Origin: Planctomycetota bacterium
GTDB taxonomy: Bacteria > Planctomycetota > UBA1135 > GCA-002686595
Direction of reading: 5' to 3'
Length of the DNA: 33,098 nucleotides
Assembly (NCBI GenBank): GCA_026692665.1
Contig: JAPLOF010000010.1
Location: forward strand, 1-33,098
The first letter of the stretch is position 1. The number at the start of each line of letters is the position of its first letter. Positions 6,519-14,375 of the stretch are shown here, in pieces. The notes below the pieces were generated by a model. It ran no database searches, was not told the origin of the DNA, and saw only the letters and a list, made by a program, of their open reading frames with translations. Both the position numbers and the translations under genes were made by a program.

Positions 6519-7679
6519 ATGGTGGGTCTCGTCACGAAGCACGCTGAACTCGACGCCGTCCTCGACCGCCTCGCGGCGCATCCGGAGACGTTCGACGCCG
6601 AGATCGAAAAGCTGGCCGTCGAGTACGACGCGAAAAACGTCCAGCTCGAGATCACGGATCCGGCGACCTGGCACAAAGACGCCGTCGTGAGCCGCGTTTC
6701 CCGCGATGGGGCCCGGTTCTCGATCGAGAGCCAACTCCGCACGGAGATCGACGCGATCACGATCCTCGACCGCGAGAACGAGTCGCGGCTGGCGCGCCGC
6801 ATCGAGTTCGCCCGCGCCCGCCTGAATCGGGCCCTGCGGGAAGCCGGGCTGACGCCCGCCGACCTCGAGGGCGGCGTGTCCGGCAACCCGTCGGCCTACG
6901 TCGGCGACCGCCAGGTCCACTGCACCCTGCCCCCGCGCGTCTGCCGGCGCTGGGCGGAGTTGCACGCGCTCCGGACCGAGATGGTCGAGCGCAACCTGTA
7001 CCTCGCCCTGATCAACGTCGAGCGGTACGCGCACACGAGCGCGGGGCGCCTCGACCTGATCCAGGAGGGCTCGGCCGCGCTGTTCCGCGCGGTGGACGGC
7101 TTCGACTGGAAGCGCGGCCTCCTGTTCCGCACCTACGCGGTCCACTGGCTGAACCAGGCGTTCCGCAGCTATCTGTACAACTTCAGCAGCACGGTCCGGG
7201 TTCCCGTGTACCTCCAGAAGGCACTCCGGCACGTCAACATCGCCATCGAGAAGCTGCGCGATCCGAACGCCAGCGTGGAGTCGATCGCGGAGGCTTCGGG
7301 CCTCGAGCCGAACCTGGTGGAGCACGCACTGGGCGCCGCCCGGTCGACGCGCTCGATCGATGCGCCGATGTCCGACGACGCCGACTCGGGGGGCCTGCGG
7401 GACATCCTCACCCGCGGGGAACACGACCCGTACCGTCCGGAGTTCGAGGACACGTCGCTCGAGTCGGGCGTCAAGTCGGCGCTGGACCGGCTCAGCGAGC
7501 GCGAGCGCTACATCGTGGCGATGCGCTTCGGCCTGATGGGCGAGCGCGAGCACACGCTGGCCGAGGTGGCCGCGAAGCTGGGCGTCAGCCTGGAGCGCGT
7601 CCGCCAGATCCAGGTGCGCGCCATCGGCAAGATGCGGACGCCGCAACTCAAGAAGGCCGTGGAACCGTTCCTGAACTGA
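6519..7679 (+). CDS. Divergent RNA polymerase sigma-70 family factor
   Basis: The 386-residue protein has sigma regions 1.2 (about ITILDRENESRLARRIE), 2, 3 and 4. Region 2 has the core-binding block RLDLIQEGSAALFRAVDGF; region 4 has LSERERYIVAMRFGL and a helix-turn-helix TLAEVAAKLGVSLERVRQIQ. It directs RNA polymerase to a promoter class. The -10 helix reads YAVHWLNQAFRSYL where housekeeping factors have YATWWIRQAITRAI, so one of the paired tryptophans, the following arginine and the Thr that contacts the -12 base are changed. A long N-terminal segment (about 75 residues) has no clear family match. The start is chosen because AGGAGG at 6505-6510 sits eight bases before the ATG. It is probably an alternative (group 2/3-like) factor rather than the vegetative one. 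Confidence 0.87.
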   Translation: MVGLVTKHAELDAVLDRLAAHPETFDAEIEKLAVEYDAKNVQLEITDPATWHKDAVVSRVSRDGARFSIESQLRTEIDAITILDRENESRLARRIEFARARLNRALREAGLTPADLEGGVSGNPSAYVGDRQVHCTLPPRVCRRWAELHALRTEMVERNLYLALINVERYAHTSAGRLDLIQEGSAALFRAVDGFDWKRGLLFRTYAVHWLNQAFRSYLYNFSSTVRVPVYLQKALRHVNIAIEKLRDPNASVESIAEASGLEPNLVEHALGAARSTRSIDAPMSDDADSGGLRDILTRGEHDPYRPEFEDTSLESGVKSALDRLSERERYIVAMRFGLMGEREHTLAEVAAKLGVSLERVRQIQVRAIGKMRTPQLKKAVEPFLN

Positions 7680-7728
7680 CCCAGGATCTCGGTGGGGGAC
7701 CGAGGAGTGTGACTCGGTGATTGGGGAG

Positions 7729-7759
7729 CCGGGCCGGCGCGAATGCAGCGCCGGCCCGG
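7729..7759 (+). terminator. Strong 12-bp stem-loop after the sigma gene
   Basis: CCGGGCCGGCGC (7729-7740) pairs perfectly with GCGCCGGCCCGG (7748-7759) around GAATGCA. It lies 49 bases after the sigma-factor stop. No T-run follows, so termination would depend on the hairpin alone or on Rho. The rest of 7680-7935 shows no gene. Confidence 0.55.
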
Positions 7760-7935
7760 TGTGCATCCCGGCCTCCTGCGGGCCTCTGGAGCCGGGGGGC
7801 CTCGCGCAGACCCCGCTCGGGAAGCCTCGCTCCCGAGGTCCGGATGACGGCGCAGTTCCCCGCCCCGGACGACCATCCTTCCCGCGACGGATCCCCGACT
7901 GCGCGCTATCCTGACGGGCCTTGTCCCCACCCGGC

Positions 7936-8922
7936 ATGGACCCCGAAACACCCCCTCTCGAGCCCCGTGCCGCCCGCCTCCCGGAGGCCTCCGGCTCCCC
8001 CGCGTCGCGGCGGAAGGACGGCTCCACTCCGAAACCTTCGTGGCTGAAGGTCCCGCTCCCGGGCGGTGAGGGCTACGCCCGCCTCAAGACCCTGACGCAG
8101 GAGCTCGGGCTCCACACGGTCTGCCAGGAGGCGCGCTGCCCGAACATCGGGGAGTGCTGGAAGGGCGACCACGCCACGATGACCCTGATGGTCCTCGGGG
8201 ACGAGTGCACCCGCCGCTGCCGCTTCTGTGCGGTCAAGACCGTCGATCGCGCGGCCCCGCCGGACCCCGCCGAGCCCGAGCACGTGGGCACCGCCGTGGC
8301 GGCGATGAACCTGGGCTACGTCGTGATCACGAGCGTCGACCGGGACGATCTGCCCGACGGCGGCTCGGGACACTACGCGGAGTGCATCCGCTCCATCCGG
8401 GCCAGGGCTCCCCGGACGGTGGTCGAGACCCTGATCCCGGACTACCGCGGCACGGACCTCGCGACCTTGATGGCGGCGCGGCCGGACGTCCTGGCGCACA
8501 ACGTCGAGGTCGTCGACCGGCTCCAGCGCAAGATCCGGGACCCGCGCTGCTCGTTCGCGCGCTCGCTCGAGACGCTGGCCGGAGCCAAGCAGCACGACCC
8601 GGACGTGTTCACGAAGTCTTCGCTCATGCTGGGCCTGGGCGAGACGCACGACGAGGTGGTCGACGCGCTGACGCGTTTGCGCGCCGCGGGCGTCGACTTC
8701 CTGACGCTGGGCCAGTACCTGCGGCCGACCAAGAACCATGCTCCCGTCCGCGAGTACGTGACGCCGGAGCGATTCGACGAACTCGAGCGCCTCGGGCGCG
8801 CGATGGGATTCCAGTACGTGGCCTCCGGGCCGCTGGTGCGTTCGAGCTACAAGGCCGGCGAGTTCTTCGCGGCCCGGCTCGTGCGCGAACGGCGGGCGAG
8901 GCGGAGCGAGGAGACACGATGA
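7936..8922 (+). CDS. lipA: Lipoyl synthase
   Basis: A 328-residue radical-SAM enzyme that inserts two sulfur atoms into octanoyl groups on lipoyl domains. Both iron-sulfur clusters are readable: the auxiliary cluster C63-x4-C68-x5-C74 (CQEARCPNIGEC) and the radical-SAM cluster C91-x3-C95-x2-C98 (CTRRCRFC). The C-terminal RSSY (302-305) supplies the serine ligand of the auxiliary cluster. GLGET and SVDRDDLPDGGS are typical family blocks. The ATG at 7936 is preferred; a TTG at 7921 would add five residues. Its TGA overlaps the ATG of the E1-alpha gene (ATGA, 8919-8922), implying translational coupling of cofactor synthesis with the complex that uses it. Confidence 0.97.
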   Translation: MDPETPPLEPRAARLPEASGSPASRRKDGSTPKPSWLKVPLPGGEGYARLKTLTQELGLHTVCQEARCPNIGECWKGDHATMTLMVLGDECTRRCRFCAVKTVDRAAPPDPAEPEHVGTAVAAMNLGYVVITSVDRDDLPDGGSGHYAECIRSIRARAPRTVVETLIPDYRGTDLATLMAARPDVLAHNVEVVDRLQRKIRDPRCSFARSLETLAGAKQHDPDVFTKSSLMLGLGETHDEVVDALTRLRAAGVDFLTLGQYLRPTKNHAPVREYVTPERFDELERLGRAMGFQYVASGPLVRSSYKAGEFFAARLVRERRARRSEETR

Positions 8923-10037
8923 CCGTGCAAGAGATGCTCTCGGTGATCGAGCCGGACGGCGGAATCAACGGCTACGACCCGAAGATGTCGAACGAGGAGT
9001 TGCTGCACTGCTACCGCACGATGATGCGAGTGCGCGCCTTCGACGACGTCGCGCTCAAGCTGCAGCGCGCGGGACGCATCGGCTTCTCGATCCCGAACCG
9101 TGGCGTCGAGGCGACGCAGATCGGCGCGGCCGCCGCGCTGAAGAAGACGGACTGGATCTTCCCGAGCTACCGCGACTTCGGGATGGCGCTGTACCACGGC
9201 GTTTCGCCCGTGGACATGATGCACAACATGTACGGCAACGCGGCGGACTCCGCCAAGGGCCGTCAGATGCCGGTGCACTTCTCGTTCCGGACGCCGATCC
9301 AGTTCTTCTCGATCAGCTCGCCGATCGGCACGCACATCATCCAGGCGGTCGGCGCGGCGTACGCGATGCAGCTCCGGAAGGAGCCGCACGTCGTGTTGTC
9401 CAGCTTCGGCGACGGCGGGACCTCGAGCCTCGGCTTCCACTCGGGCCTGAACTTTGCCGCGGTGTGGAAGTCGCCGGTCGTCTTCCTCTGCCAGAACAAC
9501 CAGTGGGCGATCAGCTGCCCGAGCTCGCAGCAGACGGCCAGTGAAAGCTACGCGATCAAGGCCAGTGCGTACGGCATGCCCGGCATCAAGGTCGACGGCA
9601 ACGACGTGCTCGCGGTGCGCCGCGTCGTCAGCGAAGCGGTCGAACGCGCGCGCAAGGGCGGCGGTCCGACGCTTGTCGAGGCGTACACGTTCCGGATGGG
9701 CGGCCACTCCACCAGCGACGACCCGACGCGCTACGTGCCGAAGGAAGAGCTCGCCAAGTGGGAGAAGAAGGACCCCGTCGCGAACTTCGAGCGCTTCCTC
9801 GCCAAGAAGAAGCTCTGGGATCCCGCGCTCGGCGCGAAGATCGCCGCCGACTCGTTCGCCGAGATCGACGCCGCCGCGAAGGTCGCCGAAGCGACGCCGC
9901 GCCCGGGCATCGAGACGATCTTCAGCGACGTGTACCGCGACGTCCCGCAGCACATCCGCCGGCAAGGCCAGGCCGCGTTCGACCTCGCGCACCGCAAGGG
10001 CGACGCGTCGGCCGGCGACGGCGCGTTCCCGCTCTGA
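8919..10037 (+). CDS. pdhA: 2-oxo acid dehydrogenase E1 component, alpha subunit
   Basis: This 372-residue thiamine-diphosphate-binding subunit decarboxylates a 2-oxo acid together with E1-beta and passes the acyl group to E2. The ThDP/Mg motif is intact: GDG (164-166) with NN at 193-194 (CQNNQWAIS). The loop RMGGHSTSDDPTRY and the C-terminal DVYRDVPQHIRRQ are of the branched-chain 2-oxo acid dehydrogenase type rather than the classical pyruvate dehydrogenase type. Bacterial members with these signatures act on branched-chain acids, pyruvate or both, so the symbol is provisional. The gene overlaps lipA by four bases and precedes E1-beta by 40 bases. Confidence 0.93.
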   Translation: MTVQEMLSVIEPDGGINGYDPKMSNEELLHCYRTMMRVRAFDDVALKLQRAGRIGFSIPNRGVEATQIGAAAALKKTDWIFPSYRDFGMALYHGVSPVDMMHNMYGNAADSAKGRQMPVHFSFRTPIQFFSISSPIGTHIIQAVGAAYAMQLRKEPHVVLSSFGDGGTSSLGFHSGLNFAAVWKSPVVFLCQNNQWAISCPSSQQTASESYAIKASAYGMPGIKVDGNDVLAVRRVVSEAVERARKGGGPTLVEAYTFRMGGHSTSDDPTRYVPKEELAKWEKKDPVANFERFLAKKKLWDPALGAKIAADSFAEIDAAAKVAEATPRPGIETIFSDVYRDVPQHIRRQGQAAFDLAHRKGDASAGDGAFPL

Positions 10038-10077
10038 TCCACGACTTGGTCCCCCGAGAAGTCCGCGAGTCCCCACG

Positions 10078-11052
10078 ATGGCGAACCTGACCCTGATCCA
10101 AGCCGTGAACGACGGCCTCAAAGTCGCGATGCGCACGGACCCGACGGTCCTCGTCTTCGGCGAGGACGTCGGCCCGAAGGGCGGCGTGTTCCTCGCGACG
10201 GAAGGCCTGACGAAGGAGTTCGGCGAGAGCCGCTGCTTCGACACGCCGCTCAGCGAGGACGGCATCGTCGGCGCCGCGATCGGCATGGCCGCGAACGGCC
10301 TCAAGCCGGTGTGCGAGATCCAGTTCCAGGACTTCATCTTCCCGGCGTTCGACCAGATCGTCAGCGAGGCCGCGAAGCTGCGCTACCGCTCGGGCGGCCA
10401 ATACACGGCGCCGATGGTGATCCGCACGCCGTACGGCGGCGGCATCCGCGGCGGGCTGTACCACTCGCAGTCGGGCGAGGCGTACTTCTGCCACACGCCG
10501 GGCCTCAAGGTCGTGATCCCGAGCACGCCCTACGACGCGAAGGGCCTGCTGCTCGCGTCGATCGACGACCCCGATCCGGTGCTCTTCCTCGAGCCGAAGG
10601 CGCTGTACCGCACGCTCAAGGGCGAGGTGCCCGAGGGCAAGTACAAGGTCGACCTCTCCACGCTGCGCACGGCGCGCGAGGGCAAGAACGTGACGGTCTT
10701 CTGCTACGGCGCGATGGTGCCGGTGTGCATGAAGGCGGCCGAGCAGGCCGCCGAGAAGGGCATCGAGTGCCTCGTCGTCGACCTGCGCACGCTGCTCCCG
10801 CTCGACGAGGAGGGCGTGATCGAGGCCGCGAAGCAGACCGGCCGCGTCGTCGTCGTCCACGAGGCGCCGCGCTTCTGCGGCTTCGGCGGCGAGATCAGCG
10901 CGATCATCGCCGAGAACGCGATCGAGTACATGGAAGCGCCGATCGCGCGCGTGACGGGCTTCGACACGCCGTTCCCGAACACGCTCGAACACCACTACAT
11001 GCCCGACGATCGGCGCGTCCTCGACGCGATCGAGCACGTCTGGAGCTACTGA
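10078..11052 (+). CDS. pdhB: 2-oxo acid dehydrogenase E1 component, beta subunit
   Basis: The 324-residue beta subunit completes the heterotetrameric E1. Visible blocks include FGEDVG.KGGVF, the helix EIQFQDFIFPAFDQI, the active-site stretch IRTPYGGGIRGGLYHSQSGEAYF, the ThDP-site SEDGIVGAAIG and the C-terminal transketolase domain ending VTGFDTPFPNTLEHHYMPD. These fit the branched-chain/pyruvate E1-beta family at normal length. It is 35 bases upstream of the E2 gene, all on one strand, consistent with one operon. The two genes flanking it are its expected partners; it is the only E1-beta in the window, so both alpha-like genes would have to share it if both are active. Confidence 0.94.
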   Translation: MANLTLIQAVNDGLKVAMRTDPTVLVFGEDVGPKGGVFLATEGLTKEFGESRCFDTPLSEDGIVGAAIGMAANGLKPVCEIQFQDFIFPAFDQIVSEAAKLRYRSGGQYTAPMVIRTPYGGGIRGGLYHSQSGEAYFCHTPGLKVVIPSTPYDAKGLLLASIDDPDPVLFLEPKALYRTLKGEVPEGKYKVDLSTLRTAREGKNVTVFCYGAMVPVCMKAAEQAAEKGIECLVVDLRTLLPLDEEGVIEAAKQTGRVVVVHEAPRFCGFGGEISAIIAENAIEYMEAPIARVTGFDTPFPNTLEHHYMPDDRRVLDAIEHVWSY

Positions 11053-11087
11053 AACAACTCGCCCGAGACTCCCAAGGATCACCGCAC

Positions 11088-12635
11088 ATGGCCGCGCTGG
11101 AATTCAAGCTGCCCGACATCGGGGAAGGCATCGCCGAAGGCGAGATCGTGAAGTGGCTCGTCAAGGTCGGCGACGTGGTGAAGGAACACCAGCCGGTCGT
11201 CGAGGTCATGACGGACAAGGCCACCGTGGAGATCCCGTCGCCCGCGGGCGGGACGATCACCGCGCTCAAGGCCAAGGAGGGCGCGACGGTCCCGGCTCCC
11301 GCCGCCGCTGCCAAGCACGCGTCGGCGCCTGCGCCGGTCGCCGCCTCGGGCAAGACGCTCGAGTTCAAGCTGCCCGACATCGGCGAGGGCATCGCCGAGG
11401 GCGAGATCGTCAAGTGGCTCGTGAAGGCCGGCGAATCCGTGAAGGAGCACCAGGCCGTCGTGGAGGTCATGACGGACAAGGCGACGGTCGAAGTGCCCTC
11501 GCCCGCGGCGGGCACGATCACCGCGCTGCTCGCGAAGGAAGGCGAGACGGTGCCCGTGGGCAAGGTCATCTTCACGCTCGCGATCGCCGGCGCCGTCGCG
11601 GCGCCCGCCGCACCGGCTCACGCTGCCGCCGCGCCGGCGCGCGCCGCCGCCCCCGTCGCACAGCCCGCGCTCGTCGGCGCGGCCAGCGCTCCGGCCCGCG
11701 TGTCGGCCGCCGACAGCAAGGTCCTCGCCGTCCCGAGCGCGCGTCGCGTCGCGCGCGACCTCGGTATCGATCTCGCGCGCGTTCCGGCCAGCGGCCGGGG
11801 CGGCATCGTCCGTCGCGCCGACGTCGAGGCGTTCGCGCAGTCGGGGGCCGCCGCGCCCGCGCAAGCCGCCCCGACGTCTGCCGCTCCGGCTCGTCCGGCC
11901 GCTCCCGCGGTCGCGATCCCGGCGGGCGAGCGCGAAACGCGCATCCCGTTCCGCGGCGTGCGTCGCAAGATCAGCGAGGCGATGGTGCGGTCGAAGTACA
12001 CCGCGCCGCACTTCACGGTCGTCGAGGAACTCGACGTGACCGAGCTCGTCTCCCTGCGCGAGACCGCCAAGGCGCTCGGGCAGGAGCAGGGCGTCAAGGT
12101 CACCTACATGCCCTTCATCATGAAGGCGACCGCGCTCGCGCTGGCGAAGTTCCCGATGCTGAACGCGCACCTGGACGAAGCCAGCCAGGAGATCGTGCGC
12201 TACGGGTACGTGAACCTCGGCATCGCTATGGACACCGACAACGGCCTCATCGTGCCCGTCGTCAAGGACGTCGGCTCGAAGGGGATCCTCCAGATCGCGA
12301 CGGAGCTCAACGAGCTCGCCGAGCGCACGAAACAGGGCAAGGTGAAGCCCGACGACCTCAAGGGCTCGACGTTCTCGATCACGAACGCCGGCAACATCGG
12401 CGGCATCCTGGCGACGCCGATCATCAACTTCCCCGACGTCGCGATCCTGGGCGTGCACCGCCTGATGAAGCGCCCGGGTGTCGTCGAGACGCCGCAGGGC
12501 GACAAGATCGAGGTGCGCCAGTACATGAACCTGTCGTGCTCGGTGGACCACCGCCTGGCCGACGGCGCCGACGGCGCGCGCTTCCTGGTGTACATGAAGC
12601 GCCTGCTCGAAAACCCCGGACTGCTGGCGCTCTGA
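11088..12635 (+). CDS. pdhC: Dihydrolipoamide acyltransferase E2 component with two lipoyl domains
   Basis: A 515-residue modular core enzyme. Domains in order: lipoyl domain 1 (about 1-70, acceptor K44 in MTDKATVE), a short linker, lipoyl domain 2 (about 91-165, K131 in MTDKATVE), an Ala/Pro-rich linker, the peripheral subunit-binding domain (about 208-245, VPSARRVARDLGIDLARVPASGRGGIVRRADVEAF), a second Ala/Pro linker, and the catalytic domain (about 285-515) ending with the DHRxxDG motif (DHRLADGADG). It carries the acyl group from E1 to CoA; its lipoyl lysines are the targets of LipB and LipA, both encoded nearby. The two lipoyl modules are nearly identical over 65 codons. Module 1 lacks the closing beta strand (VGKVIFTLA) present in module 2. 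Confidence 0.95.
   Translation: MAALEFKLPDIGEGIAEGEIVKWLVKVGDVVKEHQPVVEVMTDKATVEIPSPAGGTITALKAKEGATVPAPAAAAKHASAPAPVAASGKTLEFKLPDIGEGIAEGEIVKWLVKAGESVKEHQAVVEVMTDKATVEVPSPAAGTITALLAKEGETVPVGKVIFTLAIAGAVAAPAAPAHAAAAPARAAAPVAQPALVGAASAPARVSAADSKVLAVPSARRVARDLGIDLARVPASGRGGIVRRADVEAFAQSGAAAPAQAAPTSAAPARPAAPAVAIPAGERETRIPFRGVRRKISEAMVRSKYTAPHFTVVEELDVTELVSLRETAKALGQEQGVKVTYMPFIMKATALALAKFPMLNAHLDEASQEIVRYGYVNLGIAMDTDNGLIVPVVKDVGSKGILQIATELNELAERTKQGKVKPDDLKGSTFSITNAGNIGGILATPIINFPDVAILGVHRLMKRPGVVETPQGDKIEVRQYMNLSCSVDHRLADGADGARFLVYMKRLLENPGLLAL
11100..11555 (+). repeat. Internal duplication of the lipoyl domain
   Basis: Codons 5-69 (11100-11294) and 92-156 (11361-11555) of the E2 gene are direct repeats of 65 codons. 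Most differences are at third positions, which means a duplication maintained by selection or by gene conversion. Confidence 0.85.
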
Positions 12636-12660
12636 CCGCGGACGAACTCGGCACCCCGAG

Positions 12661-12897
12661 ATGCCCACCGTCCTTCGAGTCGGACCCCATCGATTCTTCT
12701 TCTTCAGCAACGAAGGTCTCGAGCCACCTCACATCCACGTCCAGAACGGCTCCAAGCTCGCCAAGTACTGGCTCGACCCGGTCAGGCTGGCCTCCAGAAC
12801 CGCCTTCAAGCCCCATGAAATCCGCACGATCGAGAAGCTCGTCCGCGAGAACCGCTCGCTCTTCCACCAAGCGTGGGACGCGTACTTCGGCGGCTAG
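12661..12897 (+). CDS. DUF4160 family protein
   Basis: A 78-residue protein with the complete DUF4160 pattern: an MPTVLRVGPHRFFFFSNE start, PPHIHVQNG, AKYWLDPVRLA and the C-terminal helix IRTIEKLVRENRSLFHQAWDAYF. Proteins of this family are commonly encoded directly beside DUF2442 proteins, as here, and that pairing has been treated as toxin-antitoxin-like; biochemical function is not firmly established. It follows the E2 gene by 25 bases and is followed at 25 bases by the DUF2442 gene, so it may be transcribed with the dehydrogenase operon. Confidence 0.9.
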   Translation: MPTVLRVGPHRFFFFSNEGLEPPHIHVQNGSKLAKYWLDPVRLASRTAFKPHEIRTIEKLVRENRSLFHQAWDAYFGG

Positions 12898-12922
12898 GAG
12901 TCTTCCGGCGCGAGCCAAGGGG

Positions 12923-13138
12923 GTGCGCGCGACCCGCGACCAGCTCGTCGTCGACCTCGTCGATGGCCGGACGATCTCGGTGCCCCTGGCTTGGTTCCCG
13001 CGCCTTCGCGTCGCGTCGCGCAAGCACCTGCTGAACTTCGAGCTCCTCGGTCGCGGCCTCGGCATCCACTGGCCCGATCTCGACGAGGACCTGGGCGTCG
13101 CGGGCCTGCTCGCGGGGACGCCCGTCCCCGGCCGCTGA
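12923..13138 (+). CDS. DUF2442 family protein
   Basis: A 71-residue protein matching DUF2442 (NE0471 N-terminal-like fold): DQLVVDLVDGRTISVPLAWFPRL, then NFELLGRGLGIHWPDLDEDLGVAGLLAG. The start is the GTG at 12923, since no ATG, GTG or TTG occurs in frame shortly upstream; family members often have a few more residues before this point. It is the usual partner of DUF4160 and probably forms a two-gene unit with it. The family is often proposed as the antitoxin or DNA-binding half of such pairs; this is not shown by the sequence itself. Confidence 0.85.
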   Translation: MRATRDQLVVDLVDGRTISVPLAWFPRLRVASRKHLLNFELLGRGLGIHWPDLDEDLGVAGLLAGTPVPGR

Positions 13139-13163
13139 ACGCCATGACACGGAAACGGCACCC

Positions 13164-14282
13164 TTGAGTTCCACCGCACGCAAGGCCGACGCCCAAGGGG
13201 ACTCGCGTTCGGCGCAGGTCCCTGCTCGAGGGGAATTCCAGCGCGAGGAGTCCCTCGCGCTCTTCCGCCACATGCTGCGCGTGCGCGTTCTCGACGAGCG
13301 CATGCTCAAGTTGCAGCGCGCGGGGCGCGTCGGTTTCGTGGGCACGGCGAAGGGACTCGAGGCCGCGCTGATCGGCTCGGCGTACGCGCTGCGGCCGCAC
13401 GACTGGCTGTGGTCGGGCTTGCGCGAGGGCGGCGCCGCGGTCATGCGCGGGCTGCCCCTGTCGGAGTACATCGCGCAGATGTACTGCAACAGCAACGACA
13501 CGGCGAAGGGGCGCCAGATGTGCAACCACTTCCAGCACAAGGGGTCGAACTACCCCAGCTGGTCGTCGGTCATCGGCACGCAGATCCCGCACGGCGTCGG
13601 CGCGGCTTTCGCGGCCAAGCAGCGCGGGGTCGACGAGGTGCACGCGATCTACTTCGGCGACGGCGCGACCAGCTCGAACGGTTTCCACAGCGGCATGAAC
13701 CTGGCCGCGGTGTGGAAGGTGCCCTGCTACTTCGTCTGCGTCGACAACGGCTGGGCGATCTCCGTCTGCTCGGCCAAGCAGACCGCGGCGAAGAGCTTCG
13801 CCGACAAGGCCGTTGCCTACGGCATGCCCGGTCGCGAGGTCGACGGCAACGACGTGCTCGCCACGCTCGCGGCCGCGCGCGAGGCGCACGCGTTGGCGCT
13901 CGGCGGGCAGCCTTCGCTGATCGTGCTCAAGACCTACCGCATGCTCGGTCACTCGAGCTCCGATGACCCGACGAAGTACCGCGACGACGCCGAGGTCGCC
14001 GCCTGGGCCGCGAAGGACCCGCTCGACCGCTTCGAGGCGCTCCTCTTGTCGCAGGGCGCCATCGAGAAGAACGAGCGCGCGCGCGTCGAGGGCGAACTGA
14101 CCGCCGAGATCGACACCGAGATCCACGTCCAGGAAGCCGCGCCGAAGATGGCCCTCAAGACGCTCGTCGAGGACGTCTACGCCGATGTGCCCCTGCACCT
14201 GCGGCGGCAGTACAACCGCTTCATCGCGGTCGCCGAGCGGCTGGGGCACGCCACGCCCGGAGACGGCGCTTTCCCGCTCTGA
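13164..14282 (+). CDS. Second E1-alpha-like 2-oxo acid dehydrogenase subunit
   Basis: A 372-residue paralogue of the upstream E1-alpha, with the same length and the same GDGAFPL C terminus. The thiamine-binding GDG is at 165-167, but the partner motif reads D194-N195 (CVDNGWAIS) instead of NN; the second Asn, expected to bind Mg, is kept. HSSSDDPTKY and DVYADVPLHLRRQ are conserved. A TTG at 13164 is taken as the start because the only nearby ATG in frame (13273) would remove part of the first helix. No second E1-beta is present, so it may share the upstream beta subunit, give the complex a different substrate, or be regulatory. It lies behind the DUF4160/DUF2442 pair. Confidence 0.88.
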   Translation: MSSTARKADAQGDSRSAQVPARGEFQREESLALFRHMLRVRVLDERMLKLQRAGRVGFVGTAKGLEAALIGSAYALRPHDWLWSGLREGGAAVMRGLPLSEYIAQMYCNSNDTAKGRQMCNHFQHKGSNYPSWSSVIGTQIPHGVGAAFAAKQRGVDEVHAIYFGDGATSSNGFHSGMNLAAVWKVPCYFVCVDNGWAISVCSAKQTAAKSFADKAVAYGMPGREVDGNDVLATLAAAREAHALALGGQPSLIVLKTYRMLGHSSSDDPTKYRDDAEVAAWAAKDPLDRFEALLLSQGAIEKNERARVEGELTAEIDTEIHVQEAAPKMALKTLVEDVYADVPLHLRRQYNRFIAVAERLGHATPGDGAFPL

Positions 14283-14375
14283 TCGGGGTGCGGATCCGGA
14301 GCACGGAGGCCGCGAGATCCGAAATCGCTTCCAGCAGGAGGCGGCCCGCGCTCGATAGGGCGTCGAGGACCCGCC

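Noticed and set aside
13144..13167. Seven-codon ORF (MTRKRHP) before the second E1-alpha, possibly a leader peptide
   Set aside because: It is too short to distinguish from chance and no attenuator-like structure follows.
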